DNA from: Marifrigoribacter sp047730175
GTDB taxonomy: Bacteria; Bacteroidota; Bacteroidia; Flavobacteriales; Flavobacteriaceae
Reading direction: 5' to 3'
Length of the DNA stretch: 64,000 nt
Assembly (NCBI RefSeq): GCF_047730175.1
Contig: NZ_CP159833.1
Span: forward strand, 992,001 to 1,056,000
In this document: positions 16,386 to 25,562 of the stretch, one piece after another
Layout: each line of letters opens with the position of its first letter
Position numbering within the stretch: position 1 is the stretch's first letter
Program-made: the position numbers and the translations under genes
The notes under the pieces: generated by a model
Database searches by the model: none
Seen by the model: only the letters and a program-made list of their open reading frames with translations
What the model was told of the DNA's origin: nothing

Positions 16386-18998
16386 TTATTTTACAATAAT
16401 TTTAGCTGATTTATAAGTGTTAGAATCTTGATCTCCTATTTTGATTAAGTAAACTCCACTTGCAGCATAAGACATATCTAAGTCATAGTTATAACTAGCT
16501 CCCTCTTTTTGAAGGTTATTAAAAGCTAATGTACGACCTAATATATCATAAATAGCGATTGAAGCTATACCATCAAACTCAGTAGTTAAAGAAATACCGA
16601 ACTGCTTGTTTGGTAATGTTGTAACGATTAAGCTTCCTTGAGTAATTGAAAGATCTTCAACACTTAAACTACCAACATTAGCAGTATAATCTTCCGTTTC
16701 ACCATATTGAGTTTCCTCACATGCATCATTAGGAACATCAGCTTGCCAGTTAGATTTAAATCTCATTCTATGAGCTCCTTCAGTAACTCCAGAAGGAACA
16801 ACTAAATCTAAAGTTTCAGTAAAAACACCCGCAGCTTCACCTGGAGCAATTATAAAGTTAGGAACAACTATTTCACTAGTTTCAAAATTTCCATCGTCAT
16901 TAAAATCAATCCAACCTTTAACATTTTGATCACCGTATCCAGTTGTAAATGTAACACTGTAAGTATTTCCTGGATTTAAAGTAGCTTCTTGGTCTGTAAA
17001 ATCAGCATACCCTTCACAACCTGAAGTATTGTTAATTTCTTCTACAGAAACTAAAGTGAAACCATCACCAAATGAACAATCAGCTCCTGGATCACAGTAA
17101 ATAACTCCATTTGTAACAGTTTTACAAAATTCGTCATTAGCACCATTAGAGTCTCCACCTAAATTAGTTTGAGCACAAATTACATAATCCCCAGCAGCAG
17201 ATAAATCTGCAGTTGTAGTAAATGTAAATGATTCAGTAGTTTCAGCTGAAAGGGTACTTCCAAGGTTTTGTGTTACTGCAGCTCCTCCATTAATAGTATA
17301 TTGTATTTGTGGATCAGAGATATCATTAATCCCATAGTTTCTTACAGATACCGTAATAGTTTCAGAATTTGTTAAAAGACCAGTTACTGGAGAAGTAATG
17401 TTTGTAACTCCAATATCGTTAGTAGTTGTATTTGGCTCTAATTGGAAAGCACCAACTACACCTTTTCTTCCACTATTAAAATATTCATTGATGAACCAGA
17501 AAGTTGCATCATCTGAAGGGTCAATATCAATTTTACTATAATCTCCATAACGAGTACTTGGAATATTAGCATTACCTGCAGAAATTAATTCTTCATTTAC
17601 AGTCATAGTTCCTAATGGATCACCATCAAATCTACCTGTATAATAAGAACTAATTCTTACTGTAGTAGGAGTTGTAGGTCCAGACATAGAAGTATATCCC
17701 ATCCCTATATTACCACTTCCATCCATAATCATACTAGCATGCCATGCATGTCTTCCATCTGGTGCTACATAAGTACCTTCTTGGTATAATGACCAAGCCG
17801 TGTTATCTGCAGCTTGACGGAATTCCATCCAACGTACACCTGCTAATTCACCTCCACCAGCATCTGTATCAACTACAAAGTTGAAGATAGCTGAGTTATG
17901 ACCAGCAAATTTTCTAAATTGAGCTTGATTCATAATAGTTGCTTGTAAAGCATCAACTGAAGTTCCTCCAGTTGGTTGCGCTAAGTTTACAAAACTACCA
18001 CCATCAAATACAGAGATAAATGGAGTTAAAGGAACTTCTTGTGCAGCAGAAATAGTAGAGTTTCCTGGAGTTCCCCAATCCATATCTACTGTCCATAATT
18101 TCATATGATCGGTTGTAACACCACCCCATGCATCATCTTGCATGTACATAATAATAGCACCACCTGCAGCAGGCATATTATCATCACTTACGTTAAGTGC
18201 TTGTGCACTATTAAATCCACTTGTAACAATTCCTGGCAAAGTAAAGCCTTGTAATCCAGCAGAATTTCCAGCAATCATAGCGTCTCTTTCAAGAACCCAT
18301 AGTTTAGTTGAACTTGCATTATCTGTTATATAATACCCATCACTCCAAACAGAAAGTTTTTGGTAATCATTAATAGCGGCAACATTGTATACGTTCCAAC
18401 CATCATTAATTGGATCAGGTCCATCTGATATAGCAACTTGTGCTCCACCACCTAAGAAAGAAACTACCCATCTGTCGGCAGCTTGATCATAAGATACTGT
18501 AAGGTCACAACATCCACTTGAAGGGAAAATTGCTGGATTAGGAGAAGTTTGTCCTAATAATTGAGCTCCTGATTTGTCATAAATAGTAAATCCTGTATTA
18601 AATACAACAAACACGTGGTTTGGTCCAATTGCAACAGATGGATCTGTTGGTTGTGAGTTTGATGTATAAGCATCAAAAACAACTGATGGAGGATTGCTAA
18701 AGAAAGATCCTTTAGAAGGATGTGGGTTGCTAGCTAAATAATCATCTTCTGTTTGACTATCCTTACCAATTACAACTTGGTTTCCTAATGATCTTCTGTC
18801 TAATGCTTCTGTATTTTTATCCACCGCTGGGGTGATTTCATTCATTCTAGAAGCAATTGAAGGCACATATACCATATCAGTAATTGTACTGCTGTGATGC
18901 GCTTTCGTTACAACGTTTGGCGTAATGTCTTTTTGTGCAGTAGCAGTAAATGTAAATACTGCAAAACACAATAAGAGAAAATAATTTTTTAAATTCAT
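16386..18998 (-). CDS. Secreted GEVED-domain protein with T9SS type A sorting domain
   Basis: 870 residues from the ATG at 18998, which begins a signal peptide (MNLKNYFLLLCFAVFTFTATAQ). An upstream ATG in frame (19082) would add 28 residues in front of the signal peptide and is less likely. The first ~500 residues form an extracellular domain of alternating strands (FDAYTSNSQPTDPSVAIGPN near the N-terminus). A CARDB-like domain follows (NDIGVTNITSPVTGLLT), then a GEVED domain (VKGWIDFNDDGNFETSE to YGETEDYTANV), and a C-terminal T9SS sorting domain (AIYDILGRTL, SGVYLIKIG, SAKIIVK). It should be secreted through the outer membrane and attached to the surface. The substrate or ligand is unknown. 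Confidence 0.88.
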   Translation of the reverse strand: MNLKNYFLLLCFAVFTFTATAQKDITPNVVTKAHHSSTITDMVYVPSIASRMNEITPAVDKNTEALDRRSLGNQVVIGKDSQTEDDYLASNPHPSKGSFFSNPPSVVFDAYTSNSQPTDPSVAIGPNHVFVVFNTGFTIYDKSGAQLLGQTSPNPAIFPSSGCCDLTVSYDQAADRWVVSFLGGGAQVAISDGPDPINDGWNVYNVAAINDYQKLSVWSDGYYITDNASSTKLWVLERDAMIAGNSAGLQGFTLPGIVTSGFNSAQALNVSDDNMPAAGGAIIMYMQDDAWGGVTTDHMKLWTVDMDWGTPGNSTISAAQEVPLTPFISVFDGGSFVNLAQPTGGTSVDALQATIMNQAQFRKFAGHNSAIFNFVVDTDAGGGELAGVRWMEFRQAADNTAWSLYQEGTYVAPDGRHAWHASMIMDGSGNIGMGYTSMSGPTTPTTVRISSYYTGRFDGDPLGTMTVNEELISAGNANIPSTRYGDYSKIDIDPSDDATFWFINEYFNSGRKGVVGAFQLEPNTTTNDIGVTNITSPVTGLLTNSETITVSVRNYGINDISDPQIQYTINGGAAVTQNLGSTLSAETTESFTFTTTADLSAAGDYVICAQTNLGGDSNGANDEFCKTVTNGVIYCDPGADCSFGDGFTLVSVEEINNTSGCEGYADFTDQEATLNPGNTYSVTFTTGYGDQNVKGWIDFNDDGNFETSEIVVPNFIIAPGEAAGVFTETLDLVVPSGVTEGAHRMRFKSNWQADVPNDACEETQYGETEDYTANVGSLSVEDLSITQGSLIVTTLPNKQFGISLTTEFDGIASIAIYDILGRTLAFNNLQKEGASYNYDLDMSYAASGVYLIKIGDQDSNTYKSAKIIVK

Positions 18999-19272
18999 TA
19001 GTTTAAATTTTAGTTTAACAATTTTTTGAGTGTCTCCAAAAATACTATCTATAATTGAAAAATACAAGCATTTATTTAACAAAAATAATAGTTTAACGTA
19101 GCTTTTTCTGAAAAATTACTGATATAAACCCCGTAAAATCAGTCAGAATACTCTTTTTAGTTTAATTAGAATCATTAATTTAACGAGATAAATTTATATT
19201 TTTAATTCAACATGGGCATAAAGCGGCACATTATTTGTAATTTTCAACATCGAAAACAATTAAATAAAAACT

Positions 19273-19644
19273 ATGTTCCTTATTAAATCAACACTAACTT
19301 TATTTTCTGTGCTATTAATTGCTTGTTCATCAACAAATAAGGCTGCTTCGGAAGAAAAAAACATAACAAATACAAAAGAAGTCGAAATGAAAAATTCTGA
19401 AATGATTGCCGCTGGATTTTCAATGGCAGTAATTGTTGAATCTAAAGAAGAAGGTGATTGCCCTTTTACATTAAAAATGAAAAACAAGGATAATGAATAT
19501 TACCTTGACCCAATAAACATGACAGACGAGTTTAAAAAGAATGGAGAAAAAGTTTGGGTAAAATTTTCTGGCTTACGAAGAATGAATCGTTGCATAAAAG
19601 CCAATCCCGTTAGCATTAACGGAATTGAAAAAAGAATAGAATAA
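19273..19644 (+). CDS. Small lipoprotein of unknown function
   Basis: 123 residues with lipobox LIAC (Cys18). The mature half has a compact pattern: DCPFTLKMK, DEFKKNGEKVWVKFSGLRRM, NRCIKANPVSI. Two conserved-looking cysteines (in DCPF and NRC) could form a disulfide. The alternation of strands and the phrase KVWVKFSG suggest a small OB-like beta barrel, but I do not recognise a named family. It is followed by a strong terminator and stands alone between two minus-strand genes. Confidence 0.7.
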   Translation: MFLIKSTLTLFSVLLIACSSTNKAASEEKNITNTKEVEMKNSEMIAAGFSMAVIVESKEEGDCPFTLKMKNKDNEYYLDPINMTDEFKKNGEKVWVKFSGLRRMNRCIKANPVSINGIEKRIE

Positions 19645-19663
19645 TAATTTCTTAACTATATTT

Positions 19664-19694
19664 AAAAAGGCTTCATTTAAATGAAGCCTTTTTT
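19664..19694. terminator. Bidirectional terminator between the small lipoprotein gene and glyS
   Basis: Stem AAAAAGGCTTCAT / ATGAAGCCTTTTT around TTAA, with an A-tract and a T-tract; it sits between convergent genes. Confidence 0.9.
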
Positions 19695-19702
19695 TTATTT
19701 AA

Positions 19703-21235
19703 TTAACCTAACCAAGATTGATAGGATATACTTTCTTTTATTTTATTTCCTATTTCTGAAATAGCTATTCTTTCTTGCGTCATTGTATCTCGATAACGTA
19801 TGGTCACAGTATCATCTTCTTTTGATTGATGATCTACCGTAATACAAAACGGTGTTCCATTTGCATCTTGACGTCGGTACCTTTTTCCAACAGCATCCTT
19901 TTCATCATAAATAACATTATAATCCCACTTTAAATCTTCAATGATTTTCTTTGCGATATCTGGCAGCCCATCCTTTTTAACTAATGGAAAAATAGCTGCT
20001 TTAGTTGGCGCTAATATAGAAGGAAGTTTTAATACAACTCTTGAACTTCCATCTTCTAAGGTTTCTTCTTGAAGCGAATTACTAAAAACAGCTAAGAACA
20101 TACGATCTAAACCTATGGATGTTTCAACAACATAAGGGACATAGTTTTTATTTAATTCTGGATCAAAAAATTGAAGTTTCTTCCCTGAATGTTCTTCGTG
20201 TGCTTTTAAATCGAAATCGGTTCGCGAATGAATTCCTTCCAATTCTTTAAATCCGAATGGGAAGTTAAACTCTATATCAGTAGCTGCATTTGCATAATGC
20301 GCTAATTTTTCATGGTCATGAAAACGATAATTTTCTTCCCCTAATCCTAATGATTTATGCCAGTTTAAACGAGTTTCTTTCCAGTATTCATACCATTTCA
20401 TTTCTTCTCCTGGTCGCACAAAAAATTGCATTTCCATTTGTTCAAACTCACGCATTCTGAAGATAAACTGTCTTGCAACAATTTCATTTCTAAAAGCTTT
20501 TCCTGTTTGTGCAATTCCAAAAGGAATTTTCATTCTTCCTGTTTTTTGCACATTAGAAAAGTTAACAAAAATACCTTGAGCTGTTTCAGGACGTAAATAT
20601 AAATCCATCGCACTTTCGGCAGATGCTCCTAGTTTTGTTCCGAACATTAAATTAAACTGACGAACATCGGTCCAATTTTTAGAACCGGTATCTGGATCTG
20701 CAATCCCAAGTTCTTCAATCAATGCTTTAACATCGGCTAAATCTTCATTATCTAAAGATTTTGCCATGCGCTCTAAAATTTCTTTTTGTTTGTTTTTATA
20801 CCCAATAACTCTTCCATTGGTTGTTACAAACTCTTCTTCATTAAAGCTTTCCCCAAAACGTTTTTTAGCTTTATCAATTTCTTTTTGCGCCTTCTTATTT
20901 ATTTTTTCGCAATAATCTTCGATTAAAACATCAGCACGATATCTCTTTTTAGAATCTTTATTATCTATTAAAGGATCACTAAACGCATCAACATGCCCTG
21001 AAGCTTCCCAAGTTTTAGGATGCATTAATATTGCGGAGTCAAGCCCCACAATATTTTGATGCATGTACACCATGCTTCTCCACCAATATTCTCTAATATT
21101 CTTTTTTAACTCAACACCGTTTTGTGCATAATCATACACTGCACTAAGTCCGTCGTAAATTTCACTAGAAGCAAAAATGTAACCGTATTCTTTTGCGTGT
21201 GATATTACTTTTTTAAATTTATCTTCGTTTGCCAT
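19703..21235 (-). CDS. glyS: Glycine--tRNA ligase (single-chain, class II)
   Basis: 510 residues of the alpha2-type glycyl-tRNA synthetase, which charges tRNA-Gly in the cytoplasm. Markers are the N-terminal ASSEIYDGLSAVYDYAQNGV with REYWWRSMVYMHQNIVGLD, class II motif 2 (FRNEIVARQFIFRMREFEQM), the LYLRPETAQGIFVNF segment, motif 3 (ETSIGLDRMFLAVF) and the anticodon-binding C-terminal domain. The length is typical of the bacterial single-chain form (not glyQ plus glyS). Its ATG lies 4 nt after a TATTTTTG element, so the mRNA may be leaderless. Confidence 0.97.
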   Translation of the reverse strand: MANEDKFKKVISHAKEYGYIFASSEIYDGLSAVYDYAQNGVELKKNIREYWWRSMVYMHQNIVGLDSAILMHPKTWEASGHVDAFSDPLIDNKDSKKRYRADVLIEDYCEKINKKAQKEIDKAKKRFGESFNEEEFVTTNGRVIGYKNKQKEILERMAKSLDNEDLADVKALIEELGIADPDTGSKNWTDVRQFNLMFGTKLGASAESAMDLYLRPETAQGIFVNFSNVQKTGRMKIPFGIAQTGKAFRNEIVARQFIFRMREFEQMEMQFFVRPGEEMKWYEYWKETRLNWHKSLGLGEENYRFHDHEKLAHYANAATDIEFNFPFGFKELEGIHSRTDFDLKAHEEHSGKKLQFFDPELNKNYVPYVVETSIGLDRMFLAVFSNSLQEETLEDGSSRVVLKLPSILAPTKAAIFPLVKKDGLPDIAKKIIEDLKWDYNVIYDEKDAVGKRYRRQDANGTPFCITVDHQSKEDDTVTIRYRDTMTQERIAISEIGNKIKESISYQSWLG

Positions 21236-21239
21236 AGCG

Positions 21240-21247
21240 CAAAAATA
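21240..21247 (-). promoter_or_regulatory. Predicted -7 promoter element of glyS, leaderless type
   Basis: TATTTTTG on the reverse strand, perfect TAnnTTTG, ends exactly 4 nt before the glyS ATG. The region where a -33 element would sit is occupied by the terminator of the upstream gene. Confidence 0.55.
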
Positions 21248-21250
21248 AAA

Positions 21251-21279
21251 AAACCGTTACGATAACCTCGTAACGGTTT
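21251..21279 (-). terminator. Terminator of the coiled-coil membrane protein gene
   Basis: Stem AAACCGTTACG / CGTAACGGTTT with a 7-nt loop, followed on the reverse strand by a run of T that merges with the glyS -7 element. Confidence 0.85.
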
Positions 21280-21299
21280 CAATTATTTATATAGTTTTA

Positions 21300-22181
21300 T
21301 TATTTTAATTCCATTGTAGTGGTTGCAACTTGAGTAGAACCGTCAAAAACATTAATTCTATAAGTTCCTTCTACTAAGTCTGCTTCTGCTGCATTTACTA
21401 AAATACATACATCTAGCTCATCATTTTCGTAAAAAACTTTCGTTGATTCACTATAGTTTAAAGTACCGTCTTCAAATTCCATGACTGCTTTTTTTCCTAA
21501 TAAATTATTTTTAGGATTAATTACTTGTACAAATAATAAACGATCTCCCTTTTCAGCAATAGGATTTGGTGTAAGCGTAAAACAAGCTCTTATTTTATCT
21601 GTACGACTTGATCTTTGGGTTTCCACTAATTTTCCGCTTTTACGAACGATTACTGCAGAACCTATTAAATCAAGAGTCTTCACTATAGATCCAATTTTGA
21701 TGGTTTCAGCAAGGGCTTGGTTTTCTTCAGTAACAGAATCTACTACGCGTATTGTTTCACCTAGTACAGAAATAGTGCTATCTCTTTCAATAGCTAATGT
21801 TTGATTTGCAGCAATTAAACTGTCTGCTTTTCTAAACATTAATTTACGTTCTGTTTTTAACTTACCAATCTCAATTTTATACCTTCTAATTAACTGAACG
21901 TTTGCTTCAGAATTTTTCACAGAGTCTAATAATACAACGATACGTTGTTTAGCTTCTATTATGCTATTGTCTTTAAGCTCATTGTCTTGTATAATCTCAT
22001 CATAATTAACAATTAACTCTTCTAATTCGGTTTCAATATCTGCTTTTTGACTTATTAAAGTTGTTTCCGTATTTTGACTTGTATTGTACAGTCTAAAGGT
22101 ATACACAGACAAGACAATCAATAAAACGGATAGAATCCCTAAAAGGACTTTAAATTTTGTGTTATTGTTTTCAGTACTCAT
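21300..22181 (-). CDS. Single-pass membrane protein with coiled coil
   Basis: 293 residues. A short cytoplasmic N-terminus is followed by one membrane segment (about 10-28, VLLGILSVLLIVLSVYTF). A coiled coil covers about 35-165, and a C-terminal beta domain about 180-293 (RACFTLTPNPIAEKGDRLLF, ending STQVATTTMELK). Such proteins occur widely in Flavobacteriaceae next to glyS and are sometimes named chromosome partitioning proteins without evidence; no ATPase or ParA motif is present. The C-terminal domain should be periplasmic. The function is unknown. Confidence 0.75.
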   Translation of the reverse strand: MSTENNNTKFKVLLGILSVLLIVLSVYTFRLYNTSQNTETTLISQKADIETELEELIVNYDEIIQDNELKDNSIIEAKQRIVVLLDSVKNSEANVQLIRRYKIEIGKLKTERKLMFRKADSLIAANQTLAIERDSTISVLGETIRVVDSVTEENQALAETIKIGSIVKTLDLIGSAVIVRKSGKLVETQRSSRTDKIRACFTLTPNPIAEKGDRLLFVQVINPKNNLLGKKAVMEFEDGTLNYSESTKVFYENDELDVCILVNAAEADLVEGTYRINVFDGSTQVATTTMELK

Positions 22182-22409
22182 GGTTGTTGGTTTTTGTTAA
22201 TTTAGGTTGGGGGTATTATTTAGTGCCTGGTCGGAAACACTATGTAACAATCTATAACGTCTTCAAAGATGAAAATAATATAATTAATGTGAAAATTTTA
22301 ATGCTACAGCAAAAGTAAAATAAATAAAACCTGTAGCACTTAAAAAGAGAAGGAAATTCAATACCTTAGCTAATACTCCTTAGAACTCCCCTCCAACCAA
22401 GAGCAAATC

Positions 22410-23084
22410 ATGCTTAATATACTATTCCCAAAAATTTGTAATGGGTGTAAAACAATTCTTTTATCTTCTGAAAATGTTATTTGTACTTCTTGTAGGCATT
22501 CCTTACCCTTAGCTTGTCATCATAAAAATAACAGTCTAGATTTAAAACATTTTTTTTATGGGAAATTTCGAATAGAATTAGCTACTTCCTTGTTGAAATT
22601 TCAGAAAAAAGGTATCACACAAGAGATATTACATAATTTAAAGTATAGAAAACAAAAACAAATAAGTTCATTTTTTGGCGCCTGGCTAGGTGCTGAATTA
22701 GCTGAAATCGAGGCTTATAAAACAATTGATATTGTGATTCCTGTTCCTTTGCATAAGCAAAAATTAAAATCAAGAGGTTATAATCAAGTGGAAGGATTTG
22801 GTAAAGAAATTGCCAGCGCTTTACAGGTTCCATATCGAGATGATGTTCTTATTAAAATTAATAAAACTGAAACTCAAGTTTTTAAACAACGATTTAAACG
22901 ATTTCAGAATACAAATGAAACCAATCAAATTTTTTCTATTGCAAATCAAGATGTTATAAAAAACAAACATATTTTACTAGTAGATGACATTGTAACTACA
23001 GGAGCTACTTTAGAAAATTGCGCTATACAATTACTGAACAATACGAATGCAAAATTGAGTATTGCAACCATTGCAATTGCTTGA
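22410..23084 (+). CDS. comF: ComF family phosphoribosyltransferase-like protein
   Basis: 224 residues. An N-terminal double zinc ribbon (Cys10, 13, 25, 28: CNGCK and CTSCR) is followed by a phosphoribosyltransferase domain with the PRPP-binding loop ILLVDDIVTTGATLE (about 188-202) and KSRGYNQVEGFGKEIA. ComF proteins are needed for single-strand DNA handling during natural transformation in several bacteria. The family members rarely have a shown enzymatic activity. The stop is 33 nt before the Ig-like lipoprotein gene, which has its own promoter element in between. Confidence 0.93.
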   Translation: MLNILFPKICNGCKTILLSSENVICTSCRHSLPLACHHKNNSLDLKHFFYGKFRIELATSLLKFQKKGITQEILHNLKYRKQKQISSFFGAWLGAELAEIEAYKTIDIVIPVPLHKQKLKSRGYNQVEGFGKEIASALQVPYRDDVLIKINKTETQVFKQRFKRFQNTNETNQIFSIANQDVIKNKHILLVDDIVTTGATLENCAIQLLNNTNAKLSIATIAIA

Positions 23085-23113
23085 TGTGAATCTCTAAAAT
23101 TTATCTATTTTTG
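23081..23113 (+). promoter_or_regulatory. Predicted promoter, leaderless type
   Basis: TTG (23081-23083), 22 nt, then TATTTTTG (23106-23113), ending exactly 4 nt before the ATG at 23118. The -33 element overlaps the comF stop codon. Confidence 0.55.
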
Positions 23114-23117
23114 TAGA

Positions 23118-24725
23118 ATGAAAAAACACCGTTTACTGTATCTTCCCATTGCTTTTATTTTTATGCTTTCATTTGTGGACTGTGCAAAACGTGGTAGACC
23201 TAATGGTGGTCTTAAAGATAGTATCCCTCCAGTGATTGTAAAAAGTAACCCAGAAAACTTTAGCACAAATTTTAAAGGTGATGAAATAAGAATCTACTTT
23301 GATGAATATATTAAATTTCAAGACCTTAATAAGCAACTTATTATTTCTCCTCCTTTAGATTATGCTCCTACCATTACTCCTTTAAGTACTTCTAAATATA
23401 TAAAAATTAAAATATTAGATACCTTAAGAGAAAATACAACCTACTCCATTAATTTTGGAAAAAGCATCCTAGATAATAATGAAGGAAATGAATATGATTA
23501 TTATAAATATGTTTTTTCTACGGGCGATTATATCGATAGTTTAAAGGTAAAAGGAACGATAAAAGACAGCAAGCTCATAACATTAGAAAGTCCTATTTCT
23601 GTAATGTTGTATGAAGTTACTGAAGAATATAATGACTCCCTCATTTATTCTGAAAAACCCATGTATATAACTACGGTAAAGGATAGCACAGATACATTCG
23701 AACTCTCTAATTTAAAAGAAGGGACGTATAAATTAATAGCATTAAAGGAAGATAATTCAGATTACATTTTTCAGTCCGATAAAGATAAAATTGGGTTTTT
23801 AAATGAAATAATTACATTACCAACAGATAGTTTATACATCCTTACCTTATTTAAAGAAACTTTAGAATATAATATGTCTAGGCCCAAACATGAATCTAAA
23901 AATCACATCCTATTTGGCTATGAAGGAAATGCAGATAGTTTACAATTAGAACTCATTACTCCTGTTGTTTCAGATTTTACTTTTAAACAATTTAAAGACA
24001 GACAGAGAGACTCGATTCATTATTGGTTTAAACCTGATTTAGAAATTGATACACTTCAATTTATAGCAAGAAGTCTATCTGAAATTGATACTCTAACTGT
24101 AAAATTAAGAGATCTATATAAAGATTCTTTAAAAGTTACTGTTGAAAGTAAACCGTTTTTAAAACTGAAAGATTCTGTTAAAATATTTTCAAACACACCA
24201 TTAGTTGATGTTAATGCTGAATTTATTTCTATTATAGACAAAGACTCTATTTCTATTCCTGTTTCAGCTATCCTTCAACCAAAAGATTATACAGCAGCTC
24301 TTATTTTTGAAAAAACAGAAAGTCAGACCTATAATGTTACTATTTTTCCAGGCGCATTTACTGATTTTTATGAAGCTGTAAATGACACCATCAATTATAG
24401 AGGTTCAACAAAAGCTATTTCAGATTATGGAAGTTTAACAATGAATCTAGAAAATGTAAAAAGTTACCCTATCATAGTTGAATTAGTAGATCAAAACTAT
24501 AAATTGATTGAAAAAGAATATATTACAGAAACAAAAGAAATTGCTTTTACAACACTAATCCCTGGTAAATATTATGTTCGAATTATTTACGATGAAAATA
24601 AAAATGGTCTGTGGGATACTGGTAGTTTTCTTGAAAACAAACAACCTGAAACAATTATTTATTACCCTTCCATTCTAGATGTTCGTGGTAATTGGGACCT
24701 TGTTGAAACGTTTAACTTAAAGTAA
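23118..24725 (+). CDS. Lipoprotein with N-terminal Ig-like (Big_5/SbsA-type) domain
   Basis: 535 residues. Lipobox FVDC (Cys22) and then an Ig-like domain of the SbsA/Big_5 type over about 35-135 (SIPPVIVKSNPENFSTNFKG, IYFDEYIKFQDLN, YSINFGKSILDNNEGN). The rest is beta-rich, and the C-terminus has a typical DENKNGLWDTG motif and YYPSILDVRGNWDLVE. It is probably on the outer membrane. The ligand is unknown. Its last 14 nt overlap the convergent omega-amidase gene. In related genomes this family is often found next to comF, as here. Confidence 0.88.
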   Translation: MKKHRLLYLPIAFIFMLSFVDCAKRGRPNGGLKDSIPPVIVKSNPENFSTNFKGDEIRIYFDEYIKFQDLNKQLIISPPLDYAPTITPLSTSKYIKIKILDTLRENTTYSINFGKSILDNNEGNEYDYYKYVFSTGDYIDSLKVKGTIKDSKLITLESPISVMLYEVTEEYNDSLIYSEKPMYITTVKDSTDTFELSNLKEGTYKLIALKEDNSDYIFQSDKDKIGFLNEIITLPTDSLYILTLFKETLEYNMSRPKHESKNHILFGYEGNADSLQLELITPVVSDFTFKQFKDRQRDSIHYWFKPDLEIDTLQFIARSLSEIDTLTVKLRDLYKDSLKVTVESKPFLKLKDSVKIFSNTPLVDVNAEFISIIDKDSISIPVSAILQPKDYTAALIFEKTESQTYNVTIFPGAFTDFYEAVNDTINYRGSTKAISDYGSLTMNLENVKSYPIIVELVDQNYKLIEKEYITETKEIAFTTLIPGKYYVRIIYDENKNGLWDTGSFLENKQPETIIYYPSILDVRGNWDLVETFNLK

Positions 24726-25491
24726 AATCATCTTTATCATTTAAAAACTGAAGATGCCTCCTGTTTGTTTCAATTTCATTTTTTTGAAGTGAAATAGTTT
24801 CAATAAATTCATGTTCAAAATCTTTTGTCGAAACTTGTTCTCCTAATAAATCATAGACAGCAGAATGTCCCACATATGGATGTCCATTTCCGTCTTCTCC
24901 TGTTCTATTGAGACCAATACAGTATGCCATGTTTTCTATAGCTCTTGCTTTTAATAGTGCGTCCCATGCAGCAATGCGTTTTTCAGGCCAATTAGCCACA
25001 TATAATAATACATCATAATTCATTGTGTTTCTTGCCCAAACTGGAAATCTCAAATCGTAACATATTAAAGGGCATATTTTCCAACCTTTATACATCACAA
25101 TTACTTGATCGTTTCCTCGGGCAAAAGTTTTATGTTCTCCGGCCAAAGTAAAAGTATGTCGTTTATTATACGTTGTATAGTTTCCGTCGGGAAACACAAA
25201 AAATAATCGGTTATAGTAACACCCGTTTTCAGAAATAATTAAACTCCCTGTAATTGCAGTATGGTGTTTTTTTGCTTCGGAAATCATCCAAGAAACAGAA
25301 GCGCCTGTTTCATCTTCGGCTAAAGCTTTAGCATTCATCGTAAATCCGGTAGTAAACATTTCGGGAAGAACGATAAGGTCTGTTGCCTCAGAAATGCTTG
25401 CGATTTTTTCAGAAAAAATCATCCGATTAGCATTTGGGTTTTCCCAAACTAGATCTGATTGGATCATCGTAATTTTTAATTCTTCTTGCAT
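24712..25491 (-). CDS. Omega-amidase (nitrilase superfamily)
   Basis: 259 residues of the C-N hydrolase fold with the complete Glu-Lys-Cys triad: Glu44 (LPEMFTTGF), Lys110 (YNKRHTF) and Cys144 (LICYDLRFP). It resembles the YafV/Nit2 type that hydrolyses alpha-ketoglutaramate or alpha-ketosuccinamate, the deamidated products of glutamine or asparagine transamination. The methionine-type aminotransferase at 27655 fits as its partner. The enzyme is cytoplasmic. Its ATG is 4 nt after a TATTTTTA element. Annotation as a generic amidohydrolase would also be correct. Confidence 0.9.
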   Translation of the reverse strand: MQEELKITMIQSDLVWENPNANRMIFSEKIASISEATDLIVLPEMFTTGFTMNAKALAEDETGASVSWMISEAKKHHTAITGSLIISENGCYYNRLFFVFPDGNYTTYNKRHTFTLAGEHKTFARGNDQVIVMYKGWKICPLICYDLRFPVWARNTMNYDVLLYVANWPEKRIAAWDALLKARAIENMAYCIGLNRTGEDGNGHPYVGHSAVYDLLGEQVSTKDFEHEFIETISLQKNEIETNRRHLQFLNDKDDFTLS

Positions 25492-25495
25492 CGAG

Positions 25496-25503
25496 TAAAA
25501 ATA
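25496..25503 (-). promoter_or_regulatory. Predicted -7 element of the omega-amidase gene, leaderless type
   Basis: TATTTTTA on the reverse strand (consensus TAnnTTTG with A at the end), ending exactly 4 nt before the ATG at 25491. Confidence 0.4.
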
Positions 25504-25536
25504 GTTAAAACTATTTAGTATTTCTACAAGGTTGTT

Positions 25537-25544
25537 TATCTTTG
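25537..25544 (+). promoter_or_regulatory. Predicted -7 promoter element of the S46 peptidase gene
   Basis: TATCTTTG, a perfect match, 18 nt before the ATG at 25563. Its last three bases form a TTG that could be misread as a start codon. Confidence 0.5.
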
Positions 25545-25562
25545 AAATTAAACTATTTAGCT

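Noticed and set aside
18999..19082. 28-residue extension of the GEVED protein
   Set aside because: It would place residues before a complete signal peptide that begins at 18998.
25542..25562. TTG start for the S46 peptidase
   Set aside because: It is the end of the TATCTTTG promoter element; the ATG at 25563 starts a proper signal peptide.
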